A stretch of DNA of 64,000 nucleotides. It comes from an uncultured Actinomycetes bacterium (lineage in GTDB: Bacteria > Actinomycetota > Acidimicrobiia > Acidimicrobiales > RAAP-2). The position numbers and the translations under genes were made by a program. A model generated the notes under the pieces. That model made no database searches. It worked only from the letters and a program-made list of their open reading frames with translations, and was not told the DNA's origin. Positions 46,629 to 55,303 of this stretch are shown one piece after another. The DNA lies in the NCBI GenBank assembly GCA_903893745.1, contig CAITNF010000004.1:62001-126000 (forward strand). Direction: 5' to 3'. Within the stretch, counting starts at the first letter, position 1. Each line of letters starts with the position of its first letter.

Positions 46629-47329
46629 AACGACACGTCATCATTACCGGAGCCAGCCGGGGTATCGGCGCCGCAATCGCTGAGATGTTCATCGCTGACG
46701 GAGACAATGTCGTAGCGCTTTCTCGATCAGGATTCGCTCCCGCGGGGTGCGGACTTTCACTCGCGGTCGACGTGGCCGCCAGCGCCGAGGTCACCGCTGC
46801 GGTTAAAACGGCGATCGATACCTACGGCCCGGTGGACGTACTCGTGGTAAATGCGGGCGTTACCCATGACGGCCTAGCGATGAGAATGACCGATGATCAG
46901 TGGCGCGAGGTACTCGCGACCAATCTCGACGGCGGGTTTTTCAGCGCCCGTGCAGTCTTAGGTTCGATGGTGAAGGCCCGAAGTGGGTCGATAATCTTCA
47001 TCGGCTCGGTCAGCCCATTCATGGGTGTTCCGGGCCAAGCTAACTACGGAGCCGCCAAGGCGGGACTCGTTGGACTAGCTCGATCCCTCGCCAAGGAAGT
47101 CGCGAGTCGCTCCATCACCGTCAACGTCATTGCCCCGGGCTTGGTTGATACGGACATGACCAGCGGACTTGGAAATACTCTCGAGCAAATGTCCGAGATG
47201 ATCCCACTCGGGCGAATAGGACTACCGGCCGATATTGCTGGTGTGGTTGGGTTTCTCGCCAGTAACCATGCGCGCTACATCACTGGAGCCGTCATTCCAG
47301 TCGACGGCGGACTCGCTCTGGGGCTTTAA
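46625..47329 (+). CDS. fabG: 3-Oxoacyl-ACP reductase
   Basis: Short-chain dehydrogenase of the fatty acid cycle; 234 residues with NADPH motif TGASRGIGAAIA near 7-18, VNAGVTHDGL near 77, catalytic Ser in IGSVSPF and YGAAKAG (Tyr and Lys near 139-143), and VIAPGLVDTDM near 170. ATG overlaps the fabD stop (ATGA). Confidence 0.95.
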   Translation: MKRHVIITGASRGIGAAIAEMFIADGDNVVALSRSGFAPAGCGLSLAVDVAASAEVTAAVKTAIDTYGPVDVLVVNAGVTHDGLAMRMTDDQWREVLATNLDGGFFSARAVLGSMVKARSGSIIFIGSVSPFMGVPGQANYGAAKAGLVGLARSLAKEVASRSITVNVIAPGLVDTDMTSGLGNTLEQMSEMIPLGRIGLPADIAGVVGFLASNHARYITGAVIPVDGGLALGL

Positions 47330-47355
47330 GTACGTCAAATGAATTCGCGTTTTAG

Positions 47356-47361
47356 TACGAT
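47356..47361 (+). promoter_or_regulatory. Candidate -10 box upstream of acpP
   Basis: TACGAT in the 62-base fabG-acpP spacer, about 30 bases before the acpP ATG, which has AAGGGG eight bases upstream. It could give acpP-fabF an extra, stronger transcript with a normal leader. Confidence 0.4.
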
Positions 47362-47391
47362 GGAGCCAGACATATCTAAGGGGACTGACTA

Positions 47392-47631
47392 ATGGATCGT
47401 AATGAAGCTCTCGCGAAATTTACCGACAACGCCGTTGAAGTTCTGGCTGTCGACGCAGCCAAGGTCACACTCACTGCTTCGTTCGCTGACGACCTTGGCG
47501 CGGACAGTCTGGACCTCGTCGAATTAGTAATGGCCCTCGAAGAGACTTTTGATATTGAAGTTGCCGAAGATGAGTTGAAGGACATTCGAACTGTCGGCGA
47601 GGCCTTCGAACTGATTTACGCCAAGCTGTAG
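47392..47631 (+). CDS. acpP: Acyl carrier protein
   Basis: 79 residues, acidic four-helix carrier. Phosphopantetheine attaches at Ser39 in the [12 protein letters not shown] motif. It carries growing acyl chains for FabD, FabG and FabF encoded around it. The TAG stop overlaps the fabF GTG by one base. Confidence 0.97.
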   Translation: MDRNEALAKFTDNAVEVLAVDAAKVTLTASFADDLGADSLDLVELVMALEETFDIEVAEDELKDIRTVGEAFELIYAKL

Positions 47632-48830
47632 TGCTACTCGGAATCACGTCTGACGGCCCAATTCAGGGTCGACGAGTTGCCGTAACGGGACTTGGCGCGC
47701 TCACGTGTGCTGGAGTCGGGGTCGATGCCCTTTGGTCAACGCTCTTGACGACCGATGCTCCGGTAAACAAACGAATCGGCGAGTTCCCCACAGATCACCT
47801 TGGCGGCCCCAAGGAGATTCGACGACTTGATCCATTCGCACTTTACGCAGTGGTCGCGGCCGATGAAGCTTGGCGCCAAAGCGGACTGATCGGTCCTCTC
47901 GACGACGCGGCCAGCATCGTGACTACCGGGATTGGGGGACTGCAGACCGTCATTGAGCAAATTCGCGTGCAAGAGACACGAGGGCTTGACCGAGTTTCAC
48001 CCTTCATGGTTCCAATGATGATGCCCAACGCCGCCACGGCAGCCGTGTCAATGCGCTTCGGTCTTGGTGGGCCGTGTGAAACGGTAACGACAGCCTGTGC
48101 CGCCGGTACCCACGCCATTGGCAACGCGGCTCGATTGGTGTCAAGCGGTCGAGCGACCGTCGCCGTCGCCGGTGGCGCCGAAGCGGTAATGGTTGACATC
48201 GCCGAAGCTGGTTTTCGAAATATGACTGCACTTAGTTCGAGTGATCTCTCTCGTCCCTTTGATCTTCACCGCGATGGTTTCGTCATGGGTGAAGGCGCCG
48301 GTATTTTGATACTTGAGGACTGGGACTACGCCCACGCACGCGGAGCAACGATTCTCGCTGAAGTCATTGGAGCGGCGTCCACGGCGGATGCCCATCACAT
48401 CACAGCGCCAGATCCGTCCGGACGAGGCGCAATTCGTTGCATGGAACTCGCCCTCGCTGACGCCGGCATCTCGACCGACGAGGTATCGCATATCAACGCC
48501 CACGGAACATCAACTCCCCTCAATGATCTAGCTGAATCAGTTGCAATGCAGCGGCTGTTTGGGGACACGATTCCTCCCGTCACCTCCATTAAGGGCCACC
48601 TAGGGCACTCTCTGGCCGCCGCAGGGGCGCTCGAGGGCGTCGCTTCGGTGCTCACCCTGCGTAATCAGCTGATTCCGCCGACTGCGGGAACGACCACAAT
48701 CGATCCGGCGATAGCCCTTGACGTTGTAATTGGCTCGCCGCGATCACAAGCACTCGAAACGGTACTTTCTAATTCGTTTGGTTTTGGTGGTCACAACGGG
48801 AGCGTCGTTTTTCGACGTTACGCTGACTAA
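47631..48830 (+). CDS. fabF: 3-Oxoacyl-ACP synthase II
   Basis: Condenses acyl-ACP with malonyl-ACP. 399 residues with catalytic Cys156 in TTACAAGTHAIG, His in NAHGTSTPLND near 290 and His in KGHLGHSLAAAGALEG near 325. GTG start overlaps acpP. No fabH in the window. Its stop shares CTAA with the convergent TrpF-like gene. Confidence 0.96.
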   Translation: MLLGITSDGPIQGRRVAVTGLGALTCAGVGVDALWSTLLTTDAPVNKRIGEFPTDHLGGPKEIRRLDPFALYAVVAADEAWRQSGLIGPLDDAASIVTTGIGGLQTVIEQIRVQETRGLDRVSPFMVPMMMPNAATAAVSMRFGLGGPCETVTTACAAGTHAIGNAARLVSSGRATVAVAGGAEAVMVDIAEAGFRNMTALSSSDLSRPFDLHRDGFVMGEGAGILILEDWDYAHARGATILAEVIGAASTADAHHITAPDPSGRGAIRCMELALADAGISTDEVSHINAHGTSTPLNDLAESVAMQRLFGDTIPPVTSIKGHLGHSLAAAGALEGVASVLTLRNQLIPPTAGTTTIDPAIALDVVIGSPRSQALETVLSNSFGFGGHNGSVVFRRYAD

Positions 48831-49495
48831 GCACCAAAGAAATCTTCGTTGTTCCGTTCGACGTACGAGTTTTCGTAGGCCCAGCGAGCGTTACTGATGA
48901 AATCGCCGAGCAAAACTGGATCCTTGACGCCGGGGCTACTCTCGACGCCGCCGCGAGCTTCCACGCCCCACACCGGGTAATTCTGGACCACATCAACCAC
49001 GGTCGCCACGCTCAGACCACCCGAAGCGATACACGGGACACGTAGCGCCTCATCAGCGAAATCGTCGACACAATTTACCAAGGCATTGTGCTCGTCTTGC
49101 TCGGGCATCACAAAGTAGTCAACACTTGGCGCCGAACGCACGAGGTCGACCGCCTTAAGCGTTGACACCATTCGAAACACTGTATTTACGCGTTCCGAAA
49201 TCCAGGACACTTGGGACACGGTCATGGAACCTTCGATCTGCACCACCGAAAGTCCGAGGGTATTTGCAATCTCCGCGACGCGCTCGGGCATTTCGTTTCG
49301 AAATGAACCGACTGTCAAGGCCCCTTGGGGTAGTCGTCGGATGATGTCACGAGCGAACGTTGGTGAGACTTGCCGAGGGGTCGGGCCAAAATCAAAACCC
49401 ACAGCGCTCGCGCCGAGACCGATTGAGAGCAGCGCGTCATCTTCCGTGGTGACGCCGCCGACACCAATGTACAGTCCGTCAATTATCAGGCGCAT
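48827..49495 (-). CDS. TrpF-like protein without catalytic residues
   Basis: 222 residues with clear TrpF architecture: the N-terminal strand (IGVGGVTTEDDALLSIGLGA), ASGGLSVATVV phosphate loop and GVEARGGVESSPGVKD C-terminus align with the true TrpF at 263-904. The catalytic Cys is Gly13 and the LLVD acid is replaced by a FVMPEQDE stretch, so it should not isomerise phosphoribosylanthranilate. A binding or altered catalytic role is possible. ATG at 49495 has GGAG seven bases upstream; the frame opens at GTG 49516. Its closest neighbour is ygfZ, with a 43-base spacer. Confidence 0.8.
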   Translation of the reverse strand: MRLIIDGLYIGVGGVTTEDDALLSIGLGASAVGFDFGPTPRQVSPTFARDIIRRLPQGALTVGSFRNEMPERVAEIANTLGLSVVQIEGSMTVSQVSWISERVNTVFRMVSTLKAVDLVRSAPSVDYFVMPEQDEHNALVNCVDDFADEALRVPCIASGGLSVATVVDVVQNYPVWGVEARGGVESSPGVKDPVLLGDFISNARWAYENSYVERNNEDFFGA

Positions 49496-49538
49496 AGGTT
49501 TGCTCCACGCCCTCACGCTAATTCAAGAGTCTCGGGAA

Positions 49539-50237
49539 TTAGGTAATCGCAGAAACTACTGTGGCCCCACTACCAGCTAATCCGTCTAGGCCCAGCAGAG
49601 ATCGGTGCGCGATACCAAGGGCCTCAAAACCACTTTCACGCTCGATCACCGACGTGAGCCCTTGAGGACCCGAGGGACCCTTCGAACGGAGCAAGCTGTC
49701 CATCTCCTCGGGCGATTCACCCTCTACTCGAACGAGCCGCCAAGGGACCGATGAGCCGCGAGCGTCCAGACGTCCAACTAGCTCCTGGCCGGTGAAACAG
49801 CCTTTTGAAAATGACACCGTTGACTCAACGAAGTGGTTGCCAAAGGCTTGAGGTACGAGGTTGGCCCTAAATTCATTCTCGCCCGGCCAACCCTTGGTCA
49901 CTAACTCGCCAACTGTCGCTACCGGACCAGCTGTGTCATCCTCTCGTTCCAAGACGCACTTAACGCGTAACAAAAATCGGCTCAGTCGACGCAGCGACAC
50001 TTCCGCGAGGCCCTGTGAAAGCGTCAGTGAGAAGCCATCCTCGATCTGCCGTACCAACGCTGACGAAATGACGGCACTATCCGGTTCGAGAAGTAGCGTC
50101 CACATTCCGTCGTCCTTGACTGCACTCAAGTCTTGGGAGAGTTGACCTTGAAGGAATTCCAGACTTTGGGGACCTCTCGCCGAAATCTTCGCCCAAGGTG
50201 CCAATGCCGTTGCACTCTGTACCGTCCACTGCCCCAT
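49539..50237 (-). CDS. ygfZ: YgfZ-type folate-binding Fe-S maintenance protein
   Basis: GcvT-related protein that uses folate in repair or assembly of some Fe-S enzymes. 232 residues with the diagnostic KGCFTGQE motif near 150 (conserved Cys) and the LEFLQGQLSQDL segment near 26. Short for the family (E. coli 326) but normal for Actinobacteria. ATG at 50237 lies eight bases after a TACTGT box shared back-to-back with the next gene. Confidence 0.88.
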   Translation of the reverse strand: MGQWTVQSATALAPWAKISARGPQSLEFLQGQLSQDLSAVKDDGMWTLLLEPDSAVISSALVRQIEDGFSLTLSQGLAEVSLRRLSRFLLRVKCVLEREDDTAGPVATVGELVTKGWPGENEFRANLVPQAFGNHFVESTVSFSKGCFTGQELVGRLDARGSSVPWRLVRVEGESPEEMDSLLRSKGPSGPQGLTSVIERESGFEALGIAHRSLLGLDGLAGSGATVVSAIT

Positions 50238-50244
50238 AGACCAT

Positions 50245-50251
50245 TACAGTA
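50245..50251. promoter_or_regulatory. Overlapping divergent -10 boxes (ygfZ / small-protein-mshD)
   Basis: TACAGTA reads TACAGT on the plus strand (50245-50250) and TACTGT on the minus strand (50251-50246), so both -10 boxes occupy almost the same base pairs. RNA polymerase bound one way must exclude the other, coupling the two units by competition. Confidence 0.5.
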
Positions 50252-50295
50252 TGCGCCGGCGAGCAAATATGGGGCAGAAAAGGAAAGGGGTCAAA

Positions 50296-50490
50296 ATGAG
50301 CATGAAGAATGAGCTCAATACGATCACCTCGACCATTACTGAACTATCAGCCAGAATTACCACCCTCGTTGAAGCTGAAGGCGCAACAATGCCAACTGAG
50401 GTCTACGCCGAGCTCGTTGCCGCAGAACGTACCGTCGGAGCATTGCTGCGTCGCCTCAACCGTGTTGCCGGCCGAGTTAACCCATCGTGA
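50296..50490 (+). CDS. Small helical protein upstream of mshD, unknown function
   Basis: 64 residues: two amphipathic helices (about 3-26 and 33-55) and a short basic tail. The open frame begins at 50251, but ATG at 50296 has AGGAAAGGGG five bases upstream. The stop overlaps the mshD GTG (GTGA), so the two are coupled. I do not recognise it; link to mycothiol synthesis is only positional. Confidence 0.6.
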   Translation: MSMKNELNTITSTITELSARITTLVEAEGATMPTEVYAELVAAERTVGALLRRLNRVAGRVNPS

Positions 50491-51347
50491 CTAGCGCCGA
50501 GCCCCAGATCAACGCTTGGCAACAACGTCCAAGTTTGACCCAAACGGAACGACTCGATGTCTTAAATCTACTGAACCGCACTGAAGATTCTTTGGGACGC
50601 GAAGCCATCGACGAAGGGCGTCGTCGTTCAGTAGTGCACGGCTGGCCCGCCGAACATTGGTTGCGTTACGAGGGGGAAGTCTTAGTCGAATACGCTCATT
50701 TAAGCGGAGCTGACATACCAACGCTCGAGCTGTGCGGTGGCGGATTCAGTGCCGGTTTACTGAGCGCACTCTTGACCAGCCATTCGACAATTGATTGGTG
50801 GATTCGAGAAATCGAGCCACCGGCAATTGGTTCAGTGGTTCGCACTCTCCAACTTATGCGAATTGCCATAACCTCGATGGACGCAGAAATTCCTTCCGGA
50901 GCAACGCTGCGGAACTTTGAGCCGGGACGCGATGATGCTGCCTGGCTTGAGCAGAATAATGCCGCCTTTTCACACCACCCCGAGCAGGGAGCTTGGCGTA
51001 ATGAGGACCTCGCCGAGCGGACGCACGAACCATGGTTCGACTCCTCAAGTTTTTTGCTGCTGGAGTTCGATGGTCGACTCGCTGCGTCGTGTTGGACCAA
51101 GGTCAACGAATTGAACCCTCAGCGATTTGGTGAGATCTACATAATTTCGGTTCATCCCGATTTTCAAGGACGTGGTTTGGGCAGAGTGATGGTTCTGCAG
51201 GGACTGGCTTCACTACGACGAAGAGGTGTGAATACCGGCATACTGTTCGTTGACAAATCGAACATCCCAGCAAAAGAACTGTACGAAAATCTGGGATTTA
51301 CCGTAGTGCGAAACGACCATCTCGTCCGATTCTCTGCTGAGGACTAA
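50487..51347 (+). CDS. mshD: Mycothiol synthase
   Basis: MshD acetylates Cys-GlcN-Ins in the last step of mycothiol synthesis, the actinobacterial low-molecular-weight thiol. 286 residues with two GNAT domains; the active C-terminal one has GEIYIISVHPDFQGRGLGR near 215 and the N-AASCWTKV strand near 190; HPEQG near 160 is family typical. GTG at 50487 overlaps the preceding small gene. Confidence 0.9.
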   Translation: MTSAEPQINAWQQRPSLTQTERLDVLNLLNRTEDSLGREAIDEGRRRSVVHGWPAEHWLRYEGEVLVEYAHLSGADIPTLELCGGGFSAGLLSALLTSHSTIDWWIREIEPPAIGSVVRTLQLMRIAITSMDAEIPSGATLRNFEPGRDDAAWLEQNNAAFSHHPEQGAWRNEDLAERTHEPWFDSSSFLLLEFDGRLAASCWTKVNELNPQRFGEIYIISVHPDFQGRGLGRVMVLQGLASLRRRGVNTGILFVDKSNIPAKELYENLGFTVVRNDHLVRFSAED

Positions 51348-52039
51348 CCGCCTACAAGGTGGCCAATGCCGTAGGTCACACCAGCGGCCAATGTCGCGAT
51401 AAGTAGCTGCAGACCGGCCCAGCGGAAAATACCTCGACGAGTAAACAGACCAATCATTGCTCCAACTCCAGCGGCGCCCACACCACCGAAAAGAATCGAC
51501 CAGCCAATATCGTTTCCATTCGTTGACCAAAGCCAGGGCAACAGTGGCACTAAGGCTCCAGCTGAGAATGCGGCTAATGAGGAGACAGACGCCGCCCACG
51601 GCGAACCCGTGGCTGAAGGATCAATGCCCAACTCTTCACGCGCGTGGGTGCGTAAGGCTAGATCAGGGTCGCTCATTAAGTCGGTGGCGAGGCGCTCGGC
51701 CAACTCAGCGTCAATTCCACGCCCAATGAAAATATCACGTAGCTCCAGACGCTCGGCTTCTGGACTCAGCTCCAGTGACTTTCGCTCAATAGCGATTTCG
51801 TATTCCAGCAACTCCTTTTGAGCACGCATGGATAAGTATTCGCCGCTGGCCATCGAGAATCCCCCGGCGACCAACCCAGCCAGTCCCGCAAGTCGGACCA
51901 AATTGTGCCCCGGATTTGCACCAGCAAATCCTAAAATCAGTGACACGTTGGTAATCAGCCCATCACTTACGCCGAAAATGGCCGCCCTTGCCCAGCCATC
52001 ACTGATGTTTCGATGGCTCTCTTCGTGGGTGGCTTCCAT
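51344..52039 (-). CDS. VIT1/CCC1-family iron/manganese transporter-like protein
   Basis: 231 residues with about five membrane helices and a cytoplasmic helical insert (about 80-150). ARAAIFGVSDGLITNVSLILG near 18-38 and GGFSMASGEYLSMRAQKE near 65-82 are the family signature (VIT1 helices 1 and 2). Probably moves Fe2+ or Mn2+ across the membrane; direction unknown. ATG at 52039 lies seven bases after TAGCAT; the longer frame to 52132 overlaps the divergent gene. Confidence 0.85.
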   Translation of the reverse strand: MEATHEESHRNISDGWARAAIFGVSDGLITNVSLILGFAGANPGHNLVRLAGLAGLVAGGFSMASGEYLSMRAQKELLEYEIAIERKSLELSPEAERLELRDIFIGRGIDAELAERLATDLMSDPDLALRTHAREELGIDPSATGSPWAASVSSLAAFSAGALVPLLPWLWSTNGNDIGWSILFGGVGAAGVGAMIGLFTRRGIFRWAGLQLLIATLAAGVTYGIGHLVGG

Positions 52040-52046
52040 TGCAACA

Positions 52047-52052
52047 ATGCTA
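52047..52052 (-). promoter_or_regulatory. -10 box for leaderless VIT1-like gene
   Basis: TAGCAT on the minus strand, seven bases before ATG at 52039. Confidence 0.5.
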
Positions 52053-52092
52053 GCGCCCTCAAAGTCATTGCCACTGAATATTGGCCAGCCGG

Positions 52093-52098
52093 TAGAGT
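52093..52098 (+). promoter_or_regulatory. Candidate -10 box for maoC-like gene
   Basis: TAGAGT followed by a short leader with GGAGG (52105-52109), five bases before ATG at 52115. This promoter has a normal ribosome site, unlike the leaderless ones. Confidence 0.4.
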
Positions 52099-52114
52099 CG
52101 TCGTGGAGGTCAAC

Positions 52115-52570
52115 ATGACAACGCACGTACAAAGCATTGATGAGCTACGAACACTCGTTGGATCACCACTCGGCGAGTCGCCCTATCACACGGTGACGCA
52201 AGAAGAAGTCAATCTCTTTGCCGACGCGACCGGCGATCACCAGTGGATTCACGTCGATCCGGTGAAGGCAAAGTCCGGACCATTCGGTCAGACCATCGCC
52301 CACGGTTATTTCACACTTTCGATAATTCCTATACTTCTGCGCGACGTTATTCAAGTTGACGGCGTGGCTATGGGTCTCAACTACGGCGTCAACAAGGTTC
52401 GATTTACTAGTCCGGTGCCCATTGGCTCTGAAGTGCGCGCTACCGCGACAGTAGCGGCGTGCGAAGAGATCGAAGGTGGTGCTCAATTGACTCTTGACGT
52501 CATCGTTTCGATAAAGGATGCACCGAAACCTTCCTGCGTTGCCCAAGTCGTCTATCGCTATTACCGATAG
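52115..52570 (+). CDS. MaoC-like (R)-specific enoyl-CoA hydratase
   Basis: 151 residues, single hot-dog domain with the hydratase motif FADATGDHQWIHVDPVKA near 35-52 (Asp/His active pair) followed by GQTIAHGYFTLS near 62. Likely hydrates an enoyl thioester; substrate unknown. ATG 52115 chosen for its GGAGG; the frame extends to 52013 without family sequence. Heads maoC-like-menG-menF. Confidence 0.85.
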   Translation: MTTHVQSIDELRTLVGSPLGESPYHTVTQEEVNLFADATGDHQWIHVDPVKAKSGPFGQTIAHGYFTLSIIPILLRDVIQVDGVAMGLNYGVNKVRFTSPVPIGSEVRATATVAACEEIEGGAQLTLDVIVSIKDAPKPSCVAQVVYRYYR

Positions 52571-52574
52571 TCCC

Positions 52575-53267
52575 GTGAGTGCCCCGCCGCTTCCCCAAGG
52601 GGAAGAAAAAACGCGGCAGGTTCGCGCAATGTTTGATGCCATAGCTGGGCGCTATGAACTAATCAATCGACTTATGACCTTCGGACTCGACGTCCATTGG
52701 CGGAAACGAGCTGTCGCGGATTTGCGGCTACCCCAGCAAACATTGATTCTGGACATCGCAGCCGGTACCGGAGACTTTTCACGCGAAATATCGAAGCAGG
52801 GGATGCGAGCTGTTGCCACTGACTTAAGTTTTGGAATGTTGCACGAAGGTCGCGGCATGCCCGACCGCGTTCAGGCCGACGCCGCTGAACTTCCATTTCG
52901 CACCAAGTCTTTTGACGGGATCACCTGCGGCTACGCGCTTCGCAACTTCACTAATCTTGCAGGCACGTTTAACGAAATGTCGCGAGTATTGAAAGAGGGG
53001 GGTCGACTCTCGTTGCTCGAAGTTGCGGAGCCCTCGTCAGGACTATGGCGGGCTGGATTCCGCTTCTGGTTTCGTCGCGTGGTTCCCTTCATCGGATCTC
53101 TGCTCTCTGACCGCACGGCCTATCGTTATCTACCCGCGTCCACGGCCTACCTACCTTCCAGTGATGAGATTATTCGAATGCTCAATGAATCTGGTTTTAC
53201 CGCGGTAAATCATCGACGCATTTTGGGTGGTTTGAGTCAACAGTTCATCGCCACACGGAAATCATGA
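52575..53267 (+). CDS. menG: Demethylmenaquinone methyltransferase
   Basis: UbiE/MenG methylates demethylmenaquinone, the last menaquinone step. About 230 residues with SAM-binding LDIAAGTGDFSREI near 55-68, FDAIAGRYELINRLMTFGLD near 17, and GYALRNFTNLAGTFNEMSRVLK near 116. GTG at 52575, four bases after the maoC-like stop, chosen over the upstream ATG at 52518. Confidence 0.92.
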   Translation: MSAPPLPQGEEKTRQVRAMFDAIAGRYELINRLMTFGLDVHWRKRAVADLRLPQQTLILDIAAGTGDFSREISKQGMRAVATDLSFGMLHEGRGMPDRVQADAAELPFRTKSFDGITCGYALRNFTNLAGTFNEMSRVLKEGGRLSLLEVAEPSSGLWRAGFRFWFRRVVPFIGSLLSDRTAYRYLPASTAYLPSSDEIIRMLNESGFTAVNHRRILGGLSQQFIATRKS

Positions 53268-54505
53268 AGTTCTCACGTCGCGAAATACCACCACAAAGTC
53301 GTGAGGCGCTCCGAACGATCGGGGCAAGGACGGGATGGCTTCTTGAAAGCAACGAGTACATTCGCGTGGGATTTGGTGGGGTGGCAGATTCAGTTCATTT
53401 TCCAAATGGACTCAACGAACCAGTAAACGCGGTTATGCAGTTGCGGGGCCATAGTCTCGAAGGTGACGACGGACCCTGTGGATCAGGCATCACCGCTTTT
53501 GGGGCGTTTCCCTTTGATCGCGAAGTAACCGCACGGATGGATGTGCCTCGCTACCTCATTACCCAAGATGCCGTGGGTGGGAGTTGGCTCACGTCGGCTG
53601 ACGGATTCGAGTCCTGGGAGCAAGAGCTCGCGAACGAAGTTGCGCCAATTCAAGAACCACAAAGTATCCGGTCGCTCACGTACCAGCCCACTCCCGAAGA
53701 GTACGCGCACCGAGTCGCACTGGCCGTAGAGATTCTTCGGCGAAAAGAAATTGGCAAAGTGGTTCTAGCGAGGGCAGTATTGGGATCGGTCCCGGAAGCT
53801 CTCGACGCTGCAGCCATCGCAACTCGCTTGCGCCAACGAGAACCCATCTGCACCATTTACAGTTTGCCGATTGAACATGGTCGGCGGTTTATCGGAGCGA
53901 GTCCAGAACTACTCGCACGGCGAACGGGCGACGTGGTGCGGTGTCACCCGCTAGCTGGCACCATTGCTTTGCCCGCAAATGTGGCCCCGGACGACTATGA
54001 GACGTGGCTCCTGGGCAGCACGAAGAACCTCCACGAACACGAGGTTGTCGTTGATGACATTGTGAGCATCTTGGCCGATTCATATGACGAAGTCATTGCT
54101 GACGCCTCGCCATCTATTGTCACGCTCCGTACCGTTGCTCACTTAGGGACCTGGGTTACGGCCGAGGGGCACCAATCCGACGAATCACCTGACGCCCTCG
54201 ATGTAATGCGTCTGCTTCATCCCACTGCAGCCGTTGGCGGATTCCCGCGCAATCTTGCGTACGACCTCATCGCTCGCCTCGAGGAACATGACCGAGGCCA
54301 CTACGCGGGACCTATTGGCTGGGTCGATGCGAACGGCGATGGCGAATGGTGGGTTGGTATTCGCGGTGTGATGGTCGAAGGACGTGAATTCGAAGCGTGG
54401 GCCGGTGCGGGAATTATAAGTGAGTCTGATCCGATTGCGGAACGTGAAGAAACTCGTGACAAATTATCTTCGGTACTGTCATCGGTCTTAGTGGACCGAG
54501 TCTAA
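53264..54505 (+). CDS. menF: Isochorismate synthase
   Basis: Converts chorismate to isochorismate for menaquinone (or salicylate). 413 residues with KVVLARA near 165, SPELLARR near 210, HPLAGT near 227, KNLHEHEVVVDDI near 248, HPTAAVGGFP near 325 and HYAGPIGWVDANGDGEW near 347, as in MenF/EntC. ATG overlaps menG (ATGA). Genomic context favours the menaquinone role. Confidence 0.93.
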   Translation: MKFSRREIPPQSREALRTIGARTGWLLESNEYIRVGFGGVADSVHFPNGLNEPVNAVMQLRGHSLEGDDGPCGSGITAFGAFPFDREVTARMDVPRYLITQDAVGGSWLTSADGFESWEQELANEVAPIQEPQSIRSLTYQPTPEEYAHRVALAVEILRRKEIGKVVLARAVLGSVPEALDAAAIATRLRQREPICTIYSLPIEHGRRFIGASPELLARRTGDVVRCHPLAGTIALPANVAPDDYETWLLGSTKNLHEHEVVVDDIVSILADSYDEVIADASPSIVTLRTVAHLGTWVTAEGHQSDESPDALDVMRLLHPTAAVGGFPRNLAYDLIARLEEHDRGHYAGPIGWVDANGDGEWWVGIRGVMVEGREFEAWAGAGIISESDPIAEREETRDKLSSVLSSVLVDRV

Positions 54506-55221
54506 TTTTTAAGCACTTTCGTGATCCGTTTGGTCCCCCACTTTGTCACGAGCCATAGCGCCTCAACAACTATCGCACTCGACATTTTCGACTCGCCCCG
54601 TGTTCGGTCCGTAAACGAGATTGGCACTTCAATGATTGAAGCCCCACCCTGTCGAGCCCGATAGGTCATCTCAATTTGGAAACCATAACCGTCAGCCCGG
54701 ACCGTTTCGTAGTTAATCTTCTCCAGGGCTGACTTCGAATAAACCCTAAAGCCAGCAGTCGCGTCCGAGACTCGAAGTGCCAGTAACGCGGATGCGTATT
54801 TATTGCCTCCGCGTGAGAGTAGTAGTCGAGGAAGCGACCAAGAAGGAATTGCTCCACCCTGTACATACCGAGAGCCAATCACTACTTCGTTTGTTATCGC
54901 CGCTTCGAGCAGTTTTGGTAACGAATTTGGATCATGGGAAAAATCGCAATCAATTTCCACGAAGCTGTCATAGTTACGCTCAAGGCCCCAAGTGAATCCT
55001 GCCCGATAGGCGCTGCCAAGTCCCTCTTTCGAGGTGCGTGACAGGATAGAAATCTGTCCGAGTTGAGCGCCGAGCTGCCGCGCCGCAGCTGCTGTTCCGT
55101 CCGGGCTACCATCATCGACCACCAAGATGTCGCACTCCGGCACGATGGCCCGTAGGGCCCTCAACATTGCCTCAATGTTGAGAATCTCGTTGTAAGTCGG
55201 TAGAACTACTAGCGTTCGCAC
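54502..55221 (-). CDS. Polyprenol-phosphate mannosyltransferase-like GT2
   Basis: 239 residues, GT2 domain with LPTYNEILNIEAML near 6-19, ILVVDDGSPDGTA near 33, DxD motif as EIDCDFSHDP near 90, and RVSDATAGFRVYSKSALE near 155. Typical of Ppm1-type polyprenol monophosphomannose synthases, which supply sugars for surface glycans. The frame opens at TTG 55227, but GTG at 55221 lies six bases after TAGGAT. Divergent from a flippase-like gene. Confidence 0.85.
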   Translation of the reverse strand: MRTLVVLPTYNEILNIEAMLRALRAIVPECDILVVDDGSPDGTAAAARQLGAQLGQISILSRTSKEGLGSAYRAGFTWGLERNYDSFVEIDCDFSHDPNSLPKLLEAAITNEVVIGSRYVQGGAIPSWSLPRLLLSRGGNKYASALLALRVSDATAGFRVYSKSALEKINYETVRADGYGFQIEMTYRARQGGASIIEVPISFTDRTRGESKMSSAIVVEALWLVTKWGTKRITKVLKN

Positions 55222-55227
55222 GACCAA

Positions 55228-55233
55228 ATCCTA
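55228..55233 (-). promoter_or_regulatory. -10 box for leaderless Ppm-like gene
   Basis: TAGGAT on the minus strand, then TTGGTC, then GTG at 55221. Confidence 0.55.
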
Positions 55234-55303
55234 CCCAACGCCTAGACTCACTACGTCAGCGTGCCACTGGTTATGTTCAACGCAACATTCTTAAGGAAAC
55301 GTT

